This document shows positions 14,307-25,208 of a stretch of DNA of 34,544 nucleotides, piece after piece. This DNA comes from Celeribacter persicus (GTDB taxonomy: Bacteria > Pseudomonadota > Alphaproteobacteria > Rhodobacterales > Rhodobacteraceae): assembly GCF_003050785.1 (NCBI RefSeq), contig NZ_QAOH01000023.1:1-34544 (forward strand), given 5' to 3'. Each line of letters starts with the position of its first letter. Position 1 is the first letter of the stretch. The notes below the pieces were generated by a model. That model was not told the DNA's origin. It made no database searches and saw only the letters and a program-made list of their open reading frames with translations. The position numbers were made by a program, and so were the translations under genes.

Positions 14307-15041
14307 ATGTCTACAATTCTGGCTCTGGACGGTGTCCAGAAGAGCTTCGGCGCGCTGAAAGTGGCCGACAACATAAATTTCGAACTCGCAGATGGCGAAG
14401 CGCTCGGCATCATCGGGCCGAACGGGGCGGGCAAATCCACGCTGTTTAACCTGATCGGTGGGACACTTCCGGTTTCGGCTGGCACAATCACGTTCCGGGG
14501 CGAAGGTGTGACGCGCAAATCGGCGGCCGAGCGGTGTCGCATGGGTGTAGCACGCTCGTTCCAGATCCCGCACCCGTTCATCGGGATGACGGTCTATGAG
14601 AATCTTCTCGTCGCGTCGAATTTCGGCAATTCCGGCCATCATGATGCGGAAAAGGAATGCCGTGAGATTCTCGCGCGGACCGGCCTGTTGCCCAAAGCCA
14701 ATCGTCCCGCAGGCACGCTCACGCTCTTAGAGCGCAAGCGGCTCGAACTGGCGCGCGCACTTGCCTCGGGTCCGAAGCTTTTGTTGCTTGACGAGATTGC
14801 AGGCGGGCTGACGGAGGCCGAATGCGAAAGCCTCGTGGACACGATCAAGGACATTCGCGACGCGGGGGTCTCGATCATCTGGATCGAGCATATCGTCCAC
14901 GCGCTCACCGCCGTGGTCAGCCGTCTGATCGTGATTGATTTCGGCAGAATCGTCGCCGAAGGCGTGCCCGATCGGGTCATGAAAGACCCGCTCGTTCAGG
15001 AAATTTACATGGGGATTTCGGTCGATGACGACGCTGCTTGA
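14307..15041 (+). CDS. HAAT-type ABC ATPase (LivG-like)
   Basis: A 244-residue ATPase. Walker A is GPNGAGKST (about residues 37-45), and the Q-loop region reads VARSFQIPHPFIGMTVYENLL. The signature is in the TLLERKRLELARALAS segment, altered from LSGGQ as often seen in LivG relatives. Walker B is KLLLLDEIAGGL, and the switch His is in IWIEHIVHAL. The C-terminus ends in the LivG-type IYMGISVDDDAA. It overlaps the next ATPase gene by 17 bp, indicating coupled translation. It powers uptake together with the LivF-like partner. Confidence 0.88.
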   Translation: MSTILALDGVQKSFGALKVADNINFELADGEALGIIGPNGAGKSTLFNLIGGTLPVSAGTITFRGEGVTRKSAAERCRMGVARSFQIPHPFIGMTVYENLLVASNFGNSGHHDAEKECREILARTGLLPKANRPAGTLTLLERKRLELARALASGPKLLLLDEIAGGLTEAECESLVDTIKDIRDAGVSIIWIEHIVHALTAVVSRLIVIDFGRIVAEGVPDRVMKDPLVQEIYMGISVDDDAA

Positions 15042-15747
15042 AACCCGCAACCTCACCGCCTTCTACGGCGATTTTCAGGCGCTGTTCGGCGTCGACATTA
15101 CGGTCGGCCAGGGCGAAACCGTTGCGCTGATCGGCTCGAACGGGGCCGGAAAATCGACCTTTCTGCGCACCTTGACCGGGCTTTTGCCGGCCAAAGGTCA
15201 GGACATTCGTTTTGAAGGCCAGAACATCGCCGGGTGGGCGGCGGATCGCATTCACAAGGCCGGGATCGCCATGGTACCCGAGGGGCGTAGGCTTTTCGCC
15301 TCGCTCACGGTCGAGGAAAACCTCCTCATCGGGGCCTCCGGCAAACGCGCGGGGCCATGGTCGCTTGAGAAAGTCTATGAGATTTTCCCGGACCTGATCG
15401 CCAAGAAAAACAACCCCGGCACGGCGCTTTCGGGCGGGCAACAGCAGATGGTGGCCATTGGCCGTGCGCTGATGTCCAATCCGACGCTTTTGCTGTGCGA
15501 TGAAATCAGCCTTGGTCTCGCGCCGAAAGTGATCAAGGATATTTACGAGGCCGTGCCGCTCATTCGCGAAGGCGGCACTTCGATCCTCGTGGTCGAGCAG
15601 GACGTGGGACAGGCGATGGCGGTCGCCGATCGGGTCTATTGCTTTATGGAAGGGCGCGTGACGCTTTCCGGCAAGCCCGCAGATCTCACGAAACATCAAA
15701 TTGCGGCGGCCTATTTTGGCGCGAAAAACGAAGGGGAGGCTGCCTGA
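15025..15747 (+). CDS. HAAT-type ABC ATPase (LivF-like)
   Basis: A 240-residue ATPase, the second nucleotide-binding subunit. Walker A is GSNGAGKST, the Q-loop segment reads MVPEGRRLFASLTVEENLL, the signature is LSGGQQQMVAIGRALMS, and Walker B is LLLCDEISLGLAPKV. A C-terminal AAAYFGAKNEGEAA tail is typical of LivF. Its stop codon overlaps the start of the first permease gene (TGATG), so translation is coupled. Its intact LSGGQ, compared with the changed signature in the LivG-like partner, suggests the two ATP sites differ. Confidence 0.89.
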   Translation: MTTLLETRNLTAFYGDFQALFGVDITVGQGETVALIGSNGAGKSTFLRTLTGLLPAKGQDIRFEGQNIAGWAADRIHKAGIAMVPEGRRLFASLTVEENLLIGASGKRAGPWSLEKVYEIFPDLIAKKNNPGTALSGGQQQMVAIGRALMSNPTLLLCDEISLGLAPKVIKDIYEAVPLIREGGTSILVVEQDVGQAMAVADRVYCFMEGRVTLSGKPADLTKHQIAAAYFGAKNEGEAA

Positions 15748-16607
15748 TGGTCTGGATTAATGCTGTTTTGCAGGGCGTTTTGCTCGGCGGGCTCTATGCG
15801 CTTTTTGCCGCGGGTTTGAGCCTTATGTTTGGGGTAATGCGCTTTATCAACATGGCGCACGGGGATTTTATCATCACCGCCGCCTATCTGCTTCTCGCCC
15901 TGGTGACCGGGTTTGCGATCCACCCGGCACTTGCCGTGCCTTTGGTGATCGTCGCCCTTGCCGCCGCCGGCTATCTGAACCAGCGCATCTTGCTCAACCG
16001 GGTCTTGGGCAAAGATATTCTGCCGCCGGTGCTGGTTACTTTCGGCCTCTCGATCATCATCCAGAACGCGTTGCTCGAAGTGTTTTCCGCCGATAGCCAA
16101 AAACTTCAGGCAGGCTGGCTCGACACGGCGTCTTTCAAACTGAGCGAAGATCTTGCCATCGGGGCCTTGCCGCTTTTGATGTTCCTCGCCGCCGTGGCGG
16201 TGATCGCGGGGCTGCAATTCGTGTTTTATAAAACCCCGCTCGGGCGCATGTTGCGGGCCACGTCGGATGACCCGGAGATCGTTCCGCTCATGGGGGGCAG
16301 CAATGCGCATATCTTCGCGATTGCGACGGCGCTGGCCTCCGTCGTCGTGGCGATTGCCGGGATTTTCCTTGCGATGAAGACCAATTTCGACCCTGCTGCG
16401 GGGCCTGCACGGCTTTTGTTTGCCTTTGAAGTCGTGATCATCGGTGGGCTTGGCTCTCTTTGGGGGACGCTGATCGGCGGCATCATCCTCGGGGTTGCAC
16501 AAACCGTTGGCGCGCAGATCGACACAGGCTCGCAAGTCCTTGCGGGCCATCTGGTCTTCCTCGCCCTTCTCGTCGTGCGCCCGCGCGGCCTGTTTCCCAA
16601 GACGTGA
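15747..16607 (+). CDS. HAAT-type ABC permease (LivH-like)
   Basis: A 286-residue inner-membrane permease with about eight hydrophobic segments. The N-terminal LLGGLYALFAAGLSLMFGVM and then RFINMAHGDFIITAAYL is the conserved LivH opening. Near the C-terminus AFEVVIIGGLGSLWGTLIGG is the family's coupling-loop motif. The start overlaps the LivF-like gene, and the LivM-like gene follows after 8 bp. No sign of damage. Confidence 0.88.
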   Translation: MVWINAVLQGVLLGGLYALFAAGLSLMFGVMRFINMAHGDFIITAAYLLLALVTGFAIHPALAVPLVIVALAAAGYLNQRILLNRVLGKDILPPVLVTFGLSIIIQNALLEVFSADSQKLQAGWLDTASFKLSEDLAIGALPLLMFLAAVAVIAGLQFVFYKTPLGRMLRATSDDPEIVPLMGGSNAHIFAIATALASVVVAIAGIFLAMKTNFDPAAGPARLLFAFEVVIIGGLGSLWGTLIGGIILGVAQTVGAQIDTGSQVLAGHLVFLALLVVRPRGLFPKT

Positions 16608-16615
16608 GCTTTGAT

Positions 16616-17638
16616 ATGACTGTGACTGATATTTCTCCGGCCAACACTGCGCGCAACATCTCTTATGCTCTGCGTGGGATCATCCTCATTGCCGTGCTGG
16701 CTCTGGCCTTGGCGCCCATGTGGGCGAGCCGGGCGGATTTGCGGCTTTTTATGGAGGCGCTGTCCTTCCTCGCGCTTGCGCAGATGTGGAATCTGCTTGC
16801 GGGGTACACCGGGTTGATTTCCGTGGGCCAACAGGCCTGGGTCGGCCTTGGGGGCTATTTTTTCTTTGCTCTTGCCATGTTTGCGGGGATGCCGGTTTTG
16901 CTTGCGATCCCGCTGGCCGCGATTGCCGCCGCGCTTGTCGCCCTGCCAACGGCCTGGGTCGCCTTTCGTCTTCAGGGCGCGTATTTTGCGATCGGCACAT
17001 GGGTCATCGCGGAAGTGTTCCGCCTGATCGCCGCGCAAAACGGCGCCTTGGGCGGTGGTTCGGGCATTTCCCTGCCGGTCGAGATAGCAAAATCCCTGGC
17101 CGAAAGCCGTAACGGGCGCGAAATGGTCATGTACTATCTGGCCTTCGGGATTGGCATTGCGAGCGTCGTCTTGGTCTGGCTTTTGCTGCGCTCGAAATGG
17201 GGACTCGCGCTCACCGCGATCCGGGACAGCGAACCGGCTGCCGAGGCCATGGGGGTCGTGACGCGCCGGGTGAAATTCCTGATTTACATCCTGACCGCAG
17301 GGGTGACGGCGCTCACCGGGGCTTTCATCTTTCTGCAAAAGCTGCGGATCACACCGGACGCGGCGTTCTCCGTCAATGAATGGACCGCATTTGTGATCTT
17401 CATCGTGGTGATCGGGGGACTCGGTTCCATCGAGGGGCCGATCATCGGCGTGCTCGTCTTTTTTGCGCTGCGCGAGATCGCCGCGGATTGGGGGAGCTGG
17501 TATCTGATCCTGATGGGCGCGATTGCAATCGCTGTCATGCTGATCAACAAACGCGGCATCTGGGGTGCCGTTCAGGTGCGCTGGGATGTCGCCGCTTTCC
17601 CGGTCCGAAAAATTCTGCCGGAGCGCTCGCGGGATTAG
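16616..17638 (+). CDS. HAAT-type ABC permease (LivM-like)
   Basis: A 340-residue permease with eight to ten hydrophobic segments. LivM hallmarks are LLAGYTGLISVGQQAWVGLG, YFAIGTWVIAEVFRLIAAQN followed by GGGSGI, LTAIRDSEPAAEAMGV, and a C-terminal VIGGLGSIEGPIIGVLVFF. The ATG at 16616 is the first after the LivH-like stop. It completes the importer. The gene order (binding protein, two ATPases, then two permeases) differs from urea-type urt clusters. The IS3 derivative begins 107 bp after its stop, so the natural downstream context may be lost. Confidence 0.88.
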   Translation: MTVTDISPANTARNISYALRGIILIAVLALALAPMWASRADLRLFMEALSFLALAQMWNLLAGYTGLISVGQQAWVGLGGYFFFALAMFAGMPVLLAIPLAAIAAALVALPTAWVAFRLQGAYFAIGTWVIAEVFRLIAAQNGALGGGSGISLPVEIAKSLAESRNGREMVMYYLAFGIGIASVVLVWLLLRSKWGLALTAIRDSEPAAEAMGVVTRRVKFLIYILTAGVTALTGAFIFLQKLRITPDAAFSVNEWTAFVIFIVVIGGLGSIEGPIIGVLVFFALREIAADWGSWYLILMGAIAIAVMLINKRGIWGAVQVRWDVAAFPVRKILPERSRD

Positions 17639-17668
17639 GGCGCAGGTTCAACAGAACCGGGTGGTGGG

Positions 17669-17740
17669 ATGCAATACCAACTGCAAGGCGTAAATGTTCA
17701 GCAGATGATTGATGACGGATACTTGAAGGTGGTGGCTTAA
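17669..17740 (+). other. Short open frame between importer operon and IS derivative
   Basis: A 23-codon frame from ATG to TAA ends in DDGYLKVVA, with purine-rich GGTGGTGGG just upstream. It resembles nothing I know. It may be the truncated tail of a gene cut by the neighbouring IS3 element, or chance. Confidence 0.2.
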
Positions 17741-17745
17741 AGTGA

Positions 17746-18121
17746 GGTGCCCCTAGTTTTCTAGACATCCGCCTTTTCCAGTTCGAGCTGTCTTTCTTCG
17801 AAGTCAACGGGCGACAGCATGCCGTTGTTCGTGTGCTGGCGTTTCGGGTTAGAAGCCGCTCGGGTGGACGCCAAGCATCCGGCACATCGGCCTCCTGATC
17901 GCTGACACGTCGCGGCTTCGAGAACTTGGCCATCCAAGTGTACAGCGACTTCGTACTAATCCCGAGCCGTTCGGCCCCCTCCTTGACCGAATAGACTCGC
18001 GCTGTGACCTGAGCCACCGCGTCGATCTTGAACTCATCCGAGTAGCGAATTTGCCCTGACATTTGCATCGTCCTTTGCTTCCAAAATTACCAAGCAAAGC
18101 GTCTATAAATCTAGGGGCACC
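17746..18121 (-). mobile_element. Internally deleted IS3-family element with intact ends
   Basis: The terminal inverted repeats are GGTGCCCCTAG then TTTTCTAGAC on the left, and the complement of GTCTATAAATCTAGGGGCACC on the right; about 19 of 21 positions match. Inside, on the minus strand, are the start of OrfA (SGQIRYSDEFKIDAVAQ then GISTKSLYTWMAKFSKP), a scrap of OrfB (CRMLGVHPSGF), and the end of OrfB (NNGMLSPVDFEERQLELEKA). The middle of both genes is missing, so the 376-bp element cannot move itself but could be mobilised by a full copy. No target duplication is evident. Confidence 0.8.
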
Positions 18122-18157
18122 GCATATCGTCAAGACAGGCAGGAAACTTATCTCTGA

Positions 18158-18835
18158 CTAAACAATCGCACTAAGAATTTCGGACGAAAGCGCGTCCAAA
18201 ACCGCACTCGCTTCGGACACATCCTCGGATTGCGTGTAGGTCGATGGGGTTGCGATGACCCGCAGGCCTGCCCGAACTGCGGATATCACGCCGTTTCGAC
18301 TATCTTCGAAGGCGACGCATTCCTCTGCCGACAACTTTAATCTTTGAAGCGCGAGTAGGAAGACGTCTGGGGCAGGTTTCTTTCGGGACACTTCATCGCC
18401 TGCCGCGAGAACATCAAAAACCTCTGCGGCAGGAACGCCCCAGCAGCAGCGGCACAGGGCATCGACATTCGGGCGATTGGTCGTCGTAGCCACCGCGAGT
18501 CGCAGGCCGCGGGTCCTCGCCTCGGCGATCAATTCGCGGACGCCGGGTCGGAGACTAAGCCCGCCTTCTGCGACGATATCGGCGAAACGTCGTGTTTTTT
18601 CTGCATGCAAGGCTGCGATGGTTTCGACCGAAGGAACCGACTGCTTAAGGCTGTCGCGCCAGACTTTCATGCGTTCTTTGCCGCCTGTTGTGCGCAGAAG
18701 CCACGCATAATCTTCGCGGCTCCAATACCAGTCGATGCCATGTTCCGCGAAGGTTTCGTTAAAGGCCTGCCGGTGCACGTCCTCGGTTTCTGACAGCGTG
18801 CCATCGACGTCGAAAATGAGGGCTTTCAGTGCCAT
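18158..18835 (-). CDS. cbbY: CbbY, HAD-family sugar-phosphate phosphatase
   Basis: A 225-residue HAD phosphatase. CbbY of red-type operons removes xylulose-1,5-bisphosphate, a misfire product that inhibits RuBisCO. Motif I is FDVDGTL (nucleophile Asp9, acid/base Asp11), motif II VATTTNRPN, motif III RKKPAPDVFL, and motif IV ECVAFEDSRNGV. The helical cap has the HRQAFNETFAEHGI and TGGKERM segments expected for CbbY. It is the last gene of the cbb operon and overlaps cbbZ by 10 bp. The IS derivative lies 36 bp beyond its stop. beta-Phosphoglucomutase relatives share the fold; the context decides. Confidence 0.88.
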   Translation of the reverse strand: MALKALIFDVDGTLSETEDVHRQAFNETFAEHGIDWYWSREDYAWLLRTTGGKERMKVWRDSLKQSVPSVETIAALHAEKTRRFADIVAEGGLSLRPGVRELIAEARTRGLRLAVATTTNRPNVDALCRCCWGVPAAEVFDVLAAGDEVSRKKPAPDVFLLALQRLKLSAEECVAFEDSRNGVISAVRAGLRVIATPSTYTQSEDVSEASAVLDALSSEILSAIV

Positions 18836-19494
18836 GCCGCTCGCGTCCGTATCGAAGAGATCAGCTCGGGCAACGCTTTGAAATGTGAAAAATTTCCCTG
18901 AAAATTCAGATCACTCATCGGGGATTTTCGGTAGCCTTCGGTGAACAGCAGGAACGGCACATGCGCGCGGGCGGCGGTTTCGGCGTCTACTTCGCTGTCG
19001 CCCACATAGAGGCGCGGGCCTGCACCCAATGCCTCGAACGCCGCATGTAGTGGGGTGGGGTCAGGCTTGTGCACCGAAAGGCTGTCGCCTCCGATCACCG
19101 CATCGAAAAAGTCCCCGAGTTCGAAGTGATCGAGCACCGCATGTGCTGCCTTTAGCGGCTTGTTCGTGCAGATCCCCATCGCATACCCTTGTGCCTGTAG
19201 CGTTGAGAGTGCCTCGACGAGACCGGGATAGGGTGCTGTGAGTGTGAGGTCCAACGCCGCATAGAGGGTGAGGTAACTGCAAAGCAGCGCGTCGTGATCC
19301 GTATCGGGAATGTCCCGTGATTTGCGCAGTTTTTCGACGAAGACTGACGCGCCGTTCCCGATGAATTCGCGGGCTTGAACCAGAGAGATTGGTTCCAATG
19401 CACGCGCGGCCAGCAGAGTGTTGGCAATTGCGCAGAGATCGGGGGCACTGTCGATGAGTGTGCCGTCCAGGTCGAAGACGATCCTTAAACTCAC
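18826..19494 (-). CDS. cbbZ: Phosphoglycolate phosphatase
   Basis: A 222-residue HAD phosphatase that hydrolyses 2-phosphoglycolate, the product of RuBisCO oxygenation. Motif I is [14 protein letters not shown] (Asp8, Asp10), motif II is GICTNKP, the motif III lysine is in HKPDPTPL, and motif IV is [12 protein letters not shown]. The GTG start at 19494 overlaps the stop of rpe in a GTGA arrangement, so translation is coupled. Length is normal for Gph/CbbZ. With CbbY downstream, the operon carries two different RuBisCO by-product phosphatases. Confidence 0.9.
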   Translation of the reverse strand: MSLRIVFDLDGTLIDSAPDLCAIANTLLAARALEPISLVQAREFIGNGASVFVEKLRKSRDIPDTDHDALLCSYLTLYAALDLTLTAPYPGLVEALSTLQAQGYAMGICTNKPLKAAHAVLDHFELGDFFDAVIGGDSLSVHKPDPTPLHAAFEALGAGPRLYVGDSEVDAETAARAHVPFLLFTEGYRKSPMSDLNFQGNFSHFKALPELISSIRTRAAWH

Positions 19495-20186
19495 TCCGCT
19501 GCCTCCTGACGCGTCACAGCCGCCCGGAGTGCACGTATATTCTCGCCATAGGGATCTGGATTGGCACGGGAGCCACCTTTGAACACGGCCGAGCCTGCGA
19601 CCAGAACGTCGGCGCCGGCTTCGACCACCATCGGTGCGGTTTCGGGGGTCACGCCACCGTCGATCTCGATATGGATGGGGCGGTCGCCGATCATGTTGCG
19701 CAACTGGCGGATCTTGCCGGTCATATTGATGAATTTCTGCCCTCCGAATCCGGGATTCACCGTCATCACGCAGATCAGGTCGGCAAGGTCGAGCACATGC
19801 GCCACGGCCTCAGCCGGCGTGCCGGGGTTCAGCGCGACCCCCGCTTTCATCCCCGCGCCGCGAATGGCCTGAAGTGTGCGATGGATGTGCGGCCCGGCCT
19901 CGACATGGGCGGTCAGGATATCGGCGCCAGCGTCGGCATAGGCGTCGATATACGGATCGACCGGCGCAATCATCAGGTGCACATCCATCACGGTCTTGAC
20001 GTGTTTGCGAAAGGCTTTCACGGCGGGCGGACCGAAGGTCAAATTGGGCACGAAATGGCCGTCCATGACATCGACGTGTATCCAGTCCGCGCCTTGAGCC
20101 TCGACCGCTTCGATCTCGCGCCCGAAATCGGCGAAATCGGCGGAAAGGATCGACGGAGCGATCTTGATGGAACGGTCCCGGGTCAT
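19491..20186 (-). CDS. rpe: Ribulose-phosphate 3-epimerase
   Basis: A 231-residue TIM-barrel enzyme interconverting xylulose 5-phosphate and ribulose 5-phosphate in the regeneration phase. Conserved features are [12 protein letters not shown] near the N-terminus, the metal-site segment [19 protein letters not shown] (His37, Asp39, Asp42), [18 protein letters not shown], and the phosphate-binding EIDGGVTPE and AGSAVF. It overlaps cbbX by ATGA and cbbZ by GTGA, so three consecutive genes are translationally coupled. Also called cbbE in cbb operons. Confidence 0.93.
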   Translation of the reverse strand: MTRDRSIKIAPSILSADFADFGREIEAVEAQGADWIHVDVMDGHFVPNLTFGPPAVKAFRKHVKTVMDVHLMIAPVDPYIDAYADAGADILTAHVEAGPHIHRTLQAIRGAGMKAGVALNPGTPAEAVAHVLDLADLICVMTVNPGFGGQKFINMTGKIRQLRNMIGDRPIHIEIDGGVTPETAPMVVEAGADVLVAGSAVFKGGSRANPDPYGENIRALRAAVTRQEAAE

Positions 20187-21118
20187 TCTGCGGCCTCCTT
20201 GAGTGGCGGGCGGTCTACGTCGAGCCCCCCGGAAAAGACGCGGCTGGCGCGGATATCCGCCTCACCGATGGTCGAGAGCGCCTTTGCGTCGATCGGACCA
20301 TTGGCCTCGGAAAACAGCCGGTTGGCTTGGCGCAGGCGCGCACGGTCGAGCGCATTGCGGATCGAGCGTGCATTTGCGAAATGCGGCTGAACTCGGCGCA
20401 GGGAAATGTATTCCGCCATGGCCCGCTCCGCCGGATCGTCGAATTCATAGTTCTGGGTTGTGAGCATCAGCTCTGAAATGCGCAGCAATTCATCATCGGA
20501 GTAGTCGGGGAAATCTATGTGATGGGCAATGCGGGAGCGAAACCCGGGATTGGCTGAGAAAAACCTGTCCATTCGGTCGGCATACCCCGCCATGATGACG
20601 ACGAGATCATCACGGTTGTTCTCCATCACCTGTAACAGGATTTCGATGGCTTCCTGACCGTAATCTCGCTCGTTGTCGGGTTTGTAGAGGTAATAGGCCT
20701 CGTCGATGAAGAGCACGCCGCCCATGGCTTTCTTGAGCACTTCCTTGGTCTTGGGGGCTGTGTGTCCGATGTACTGACCGACGAGGTCGTCGCGGGTCAC
20801 CGACACGAGATGGCCCTTGCGGACATAGCCAAGCCGGTGCAGCAACCCTGACATCATCCGCGCCACGGTTGTCTTGCCGGTGCCCGGATTGCCGGTGAAC
20901 GACATATGCAGGGTAGGAGTCTCGGTGGCGAGCCCCATGTCGCGCCGCGCCTTGTCGACCAACAACAACGCGGCGGTTTCTCGGATGCGCGCCTTGACGG
21001 GTTCAAGTCCGATCAACTCTTCGTCCAACTCGCGCAGGACGTCTGCCACACCGGAGGACTCGTATTCTGCGGCGAGGTCAATATGGGTCGGGCGCGGGGT
21101 GTCTTCGGTGTCAGTCAT
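20183..21118 (-). CDS. cbbX: CbbX, red-type RuBisCO activase (AAA+)
   Basis: A 311-residue AAA+ ATPase that uses ATP to pull on the RuBisCO large-subunit C-terminus and release inhibitory sugar phosphates; it acts as a hexamer stimulated by RuBP. Walker A GNPGTGKT is at residues 76-83, Walker B GVLFIDEA at 134-141, the pore-loop Tyr in GQYIG at 114-118, and arginine-finger region PGFRSRIAH at 191-199. The [13 protein letters not shown] opening is typical. It lies downstream of cbbS across a hairpin-containing gap. It pairs correctly with the form IC large subunit encoded here. Confidence 0.95.
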   Translation of the reverse strand: MTDTEDTPRPTHIDLAAEYESSGVADVLRELDEELIGLEPVKARIRETAALLLVDKARRDMGLATETPTLHMSFTGNPGTGKTTVARMMSGLLHRLGYVRKGHLVSVTRDDLVGQYIGHTAPKTKEVLKKAMGGVLFIDEAYYLYKPDNERDYGQEAIEILLQVMENNRDDLVVIMAGYADRMDRFFSANPGFRSRIAHHIDFPDYSDDELLRISELMLTTQNYEFDDPAERAMAEYISLRRVQPHFANARSIRNALDRARLRQANRLFSEANGPIDAKALSTIGEADIRASRVFSGGLDVDRPPLKEAAE

Positions 21119-21148
21119 GGCGATGGCTCATACATACGAGGGCAGGGT

Positions 21149-21180
21149 GCGCGCCCCAAAATATGGAAGAAGGGGCGCGC
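21149..21180 (-). other. Intercistronic hairpin between cbbS and cbbX
   Basis: GCGCGCCCC (21149-21157) and GGGGCGCGC (21172-21180) form a perfect 9-bp GC stem with a 14-base loop. On the minus strand it starts 9 bases after the cbbS stop. It has no T-run, so it would work as a partial terminator or 3' stabiliser, giving more cbbLS message than downstream cbbX message. Confidence 0.6.
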
Positions 21181-21188
21181 GTGGAGGA

Positions 21189-21575
21189 TCAACGACAGTC
21201 CCAGGCGTATGTCTGGGAGCGACCGCCAACATCGGTGCGCTGCATATGGATGCGTGGCTCTTCCGGTGGACGGTTGACGATGAAGGACATCATCACCGTT
21301 TCAAAGCCACGTGTATCGTCGAAGGCCTGAATGCGGATATAGGCGTCGGGATGCGCCTTGCGACACTCGTCCAGCTCGATCATCGCGCCTTTGGCGTCCT
21401 GAAGATCGAACATGGGCTGGCCCCACATCTCCCAGTAAGTGTTCCGTGGATGTGGATCATAGGTATATTCGAGGCTAACCGCCCATCCCTTATCGAGGAT
21501 GTATTGGACCTGCGCGGTGATCTGGGTGTCGTCGAGATCGGGCAGGAAGGAAAAGCACCCTTGTGTGATACGCAT
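21189..21575 (-). CDS. cbbS: RuBisCO small subunit, form IC (red type)
   Basis: A 128-residue small subunit that completes the L8S8 enzyme. It opens MRITQGCFSFLPDLDDTQI, has the conserved YTYDPHPRNTYWEMWGQPMF core, and carries the extended C-terminal hairpin (FIVNRPPEEPRI to the end) that is typical of red-type small subunits. The ATG at 21575 has AAGGAGA at correct spacing; a longer open frame upstream overlaps cbbL and is not used. It lies 11 bp after cbbL. Confidence 0.95.
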   Translation of the reverse strand: MRITQGCFSFLPDLDDTQITAQVQYILDKGWAVSLEYTYDPHPRNTYWEMWGQPMFDLQDAKGAMIELDECRKAHPDAYIRIQAFDDTRGFETVMMSFIVNRPPEEPRIHMQRTDVGGRSQTYAWDCR

Positions 21576-21586
21576 GTTCTTTCTCC

Positions 21587-24161
<2,575 letters not shown>

Positions 24162-24173
24162 GGGGCTATCTCC

Positions 24174-25208
24174 TCAGGCGGTTTCAAGCGATTTGGATGC
24201 GGGTGTGTCGATGAGGCGTCCCATCGCGACAGCGGTATCGGCCATGCGGTTGGAAAACCCCCATTCATTGTCATACCAGCTGAGGATGCGGACCATGCGT
24301 CCGTCCATCACCTTGGTCTGGTCCGTGTGGAACACAGAACTGTGCGGGTCGTGGTTGAAATCCGAAGACACATTCGCCCGGTCGGTGAAGTTAAGCACGC
24401 CCTTGAGCGGGCCGGCTGCTGCGGCGCGGATGGCTGCGTTGACTTCCTCGACCGTAGTGTCACGGGCGGCCTCAAAAACGAGATCGACAACCGAAACGTT
24501 CGGGGTTGGCACACGGATGGCCACACCGTCGAGTTTGCCGTTCAGTTCCGGCAAGACGAGACCCACGGCCTTGGCTGCACCCGTTGAGGTTGGGATCATC
24601 GACAATGCGGCTGCCCGAGATCGGTACAGATCAGAGTGCATCGTATCGAGCGTCGGCTGGTCGCCCGTGTAGCTATGGATCGTGGTCATGAATCCCTTTT
24701 TGATCCCGATAGCGTCGTTGAGGGTCTTGGCCACGGGTGACAGACAATTCGTTGTGCAGGACGCGTTCGAGACAATGAGATCCTCGCTGGTGAGCGCTTC
24801 GTGGTTCACGCCGTAAACGATGGTCTTGTCCGCGCCCGAGGCGGGGGCGGAGACCAGCACGCGCTTGGACCCGTTTTCCAGATGCAGAGCTGCCTTGTCG
24901 CGGACCGTGAAAATGCCGGTGCATTCGAGTGCAACATCCACGCCATCCCAGGGCAACTTCGCCGGATCGCGCTCGGCGGTGACTTCTATGGGGCCGAAGC
25001 CCGCGTCAATGGCGTTGCCTTTGACGGTTACCTCACGCGGATAGCGACCGTGTACACTGTCGAATTGCAAAAGATGCGCATTCGTTTCCACAGGGCCGAG
25101 GTCGTTGATCGCGACCACTTCTATATCGGTGCGTCCGCTTTCGGCGATGGCCCGCAGCACGTTGCGGCCAATCCGTCCGAACCCATTGATGGCGACTTTG
25201 ACGGTCAT
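24174..25208 (-). CDS. gap: Glyceraldehyde-3-phosphate dehydrogenase
   Basis: A 344-residue dehydrogenase that in the cbb context reduces 1,3-bisphosphoglycerate. It begins with the nucleotide fold [15 protein letters not shown] and carries Asp36 (INDLG), usual for NAD-preferring forms. The active-site Cys151 lies in [13 protein letters not shown], and the base His in TIHSYTGDQ. It overlaps the transketolase stop by ATGA, so translation is coupled. A phosphoglycerate kinase gene, often next to gap, is not here. Confidence 0.95.
   Translation of the reverse strand: MTVKVAINGFGRIGRNVLRAIAESGRTDIEVVAINDLGPVETNAHLLQFDSVHGRYPREVTVKGNAIDAGFGPIEVTAERDPAKLPWDGVDVALECTGIFTVRDKAALHLENGSKRVLVSAPASGADKTIVYGVNHEALTSEDLIVSNASCTTNCLSPVAKTLNDAIGIKKGFMTTIHSYTGDQPTLDTMHSDLYRSRAAALSMIPTSTGAAKAVGLVLPELNGKLDGVAIRVPTPNVSVVDLVFEAARDTTVEEVNAAIRAAAAGPLKGVLNFTDRANVSSDFNHDPHSSVFHTDQTKVMDGRMVRILSWYDNEWGFSNRMADTAVAMGRLIDTPASKSLETA

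Noticed and set aside
12967-17638. Urea (urtABCDE) transporter for the HAAT importer
   Set aside because: The gene order is binding protein, two ATPases, then two permeases, and no urease or urea-linked gene is present.
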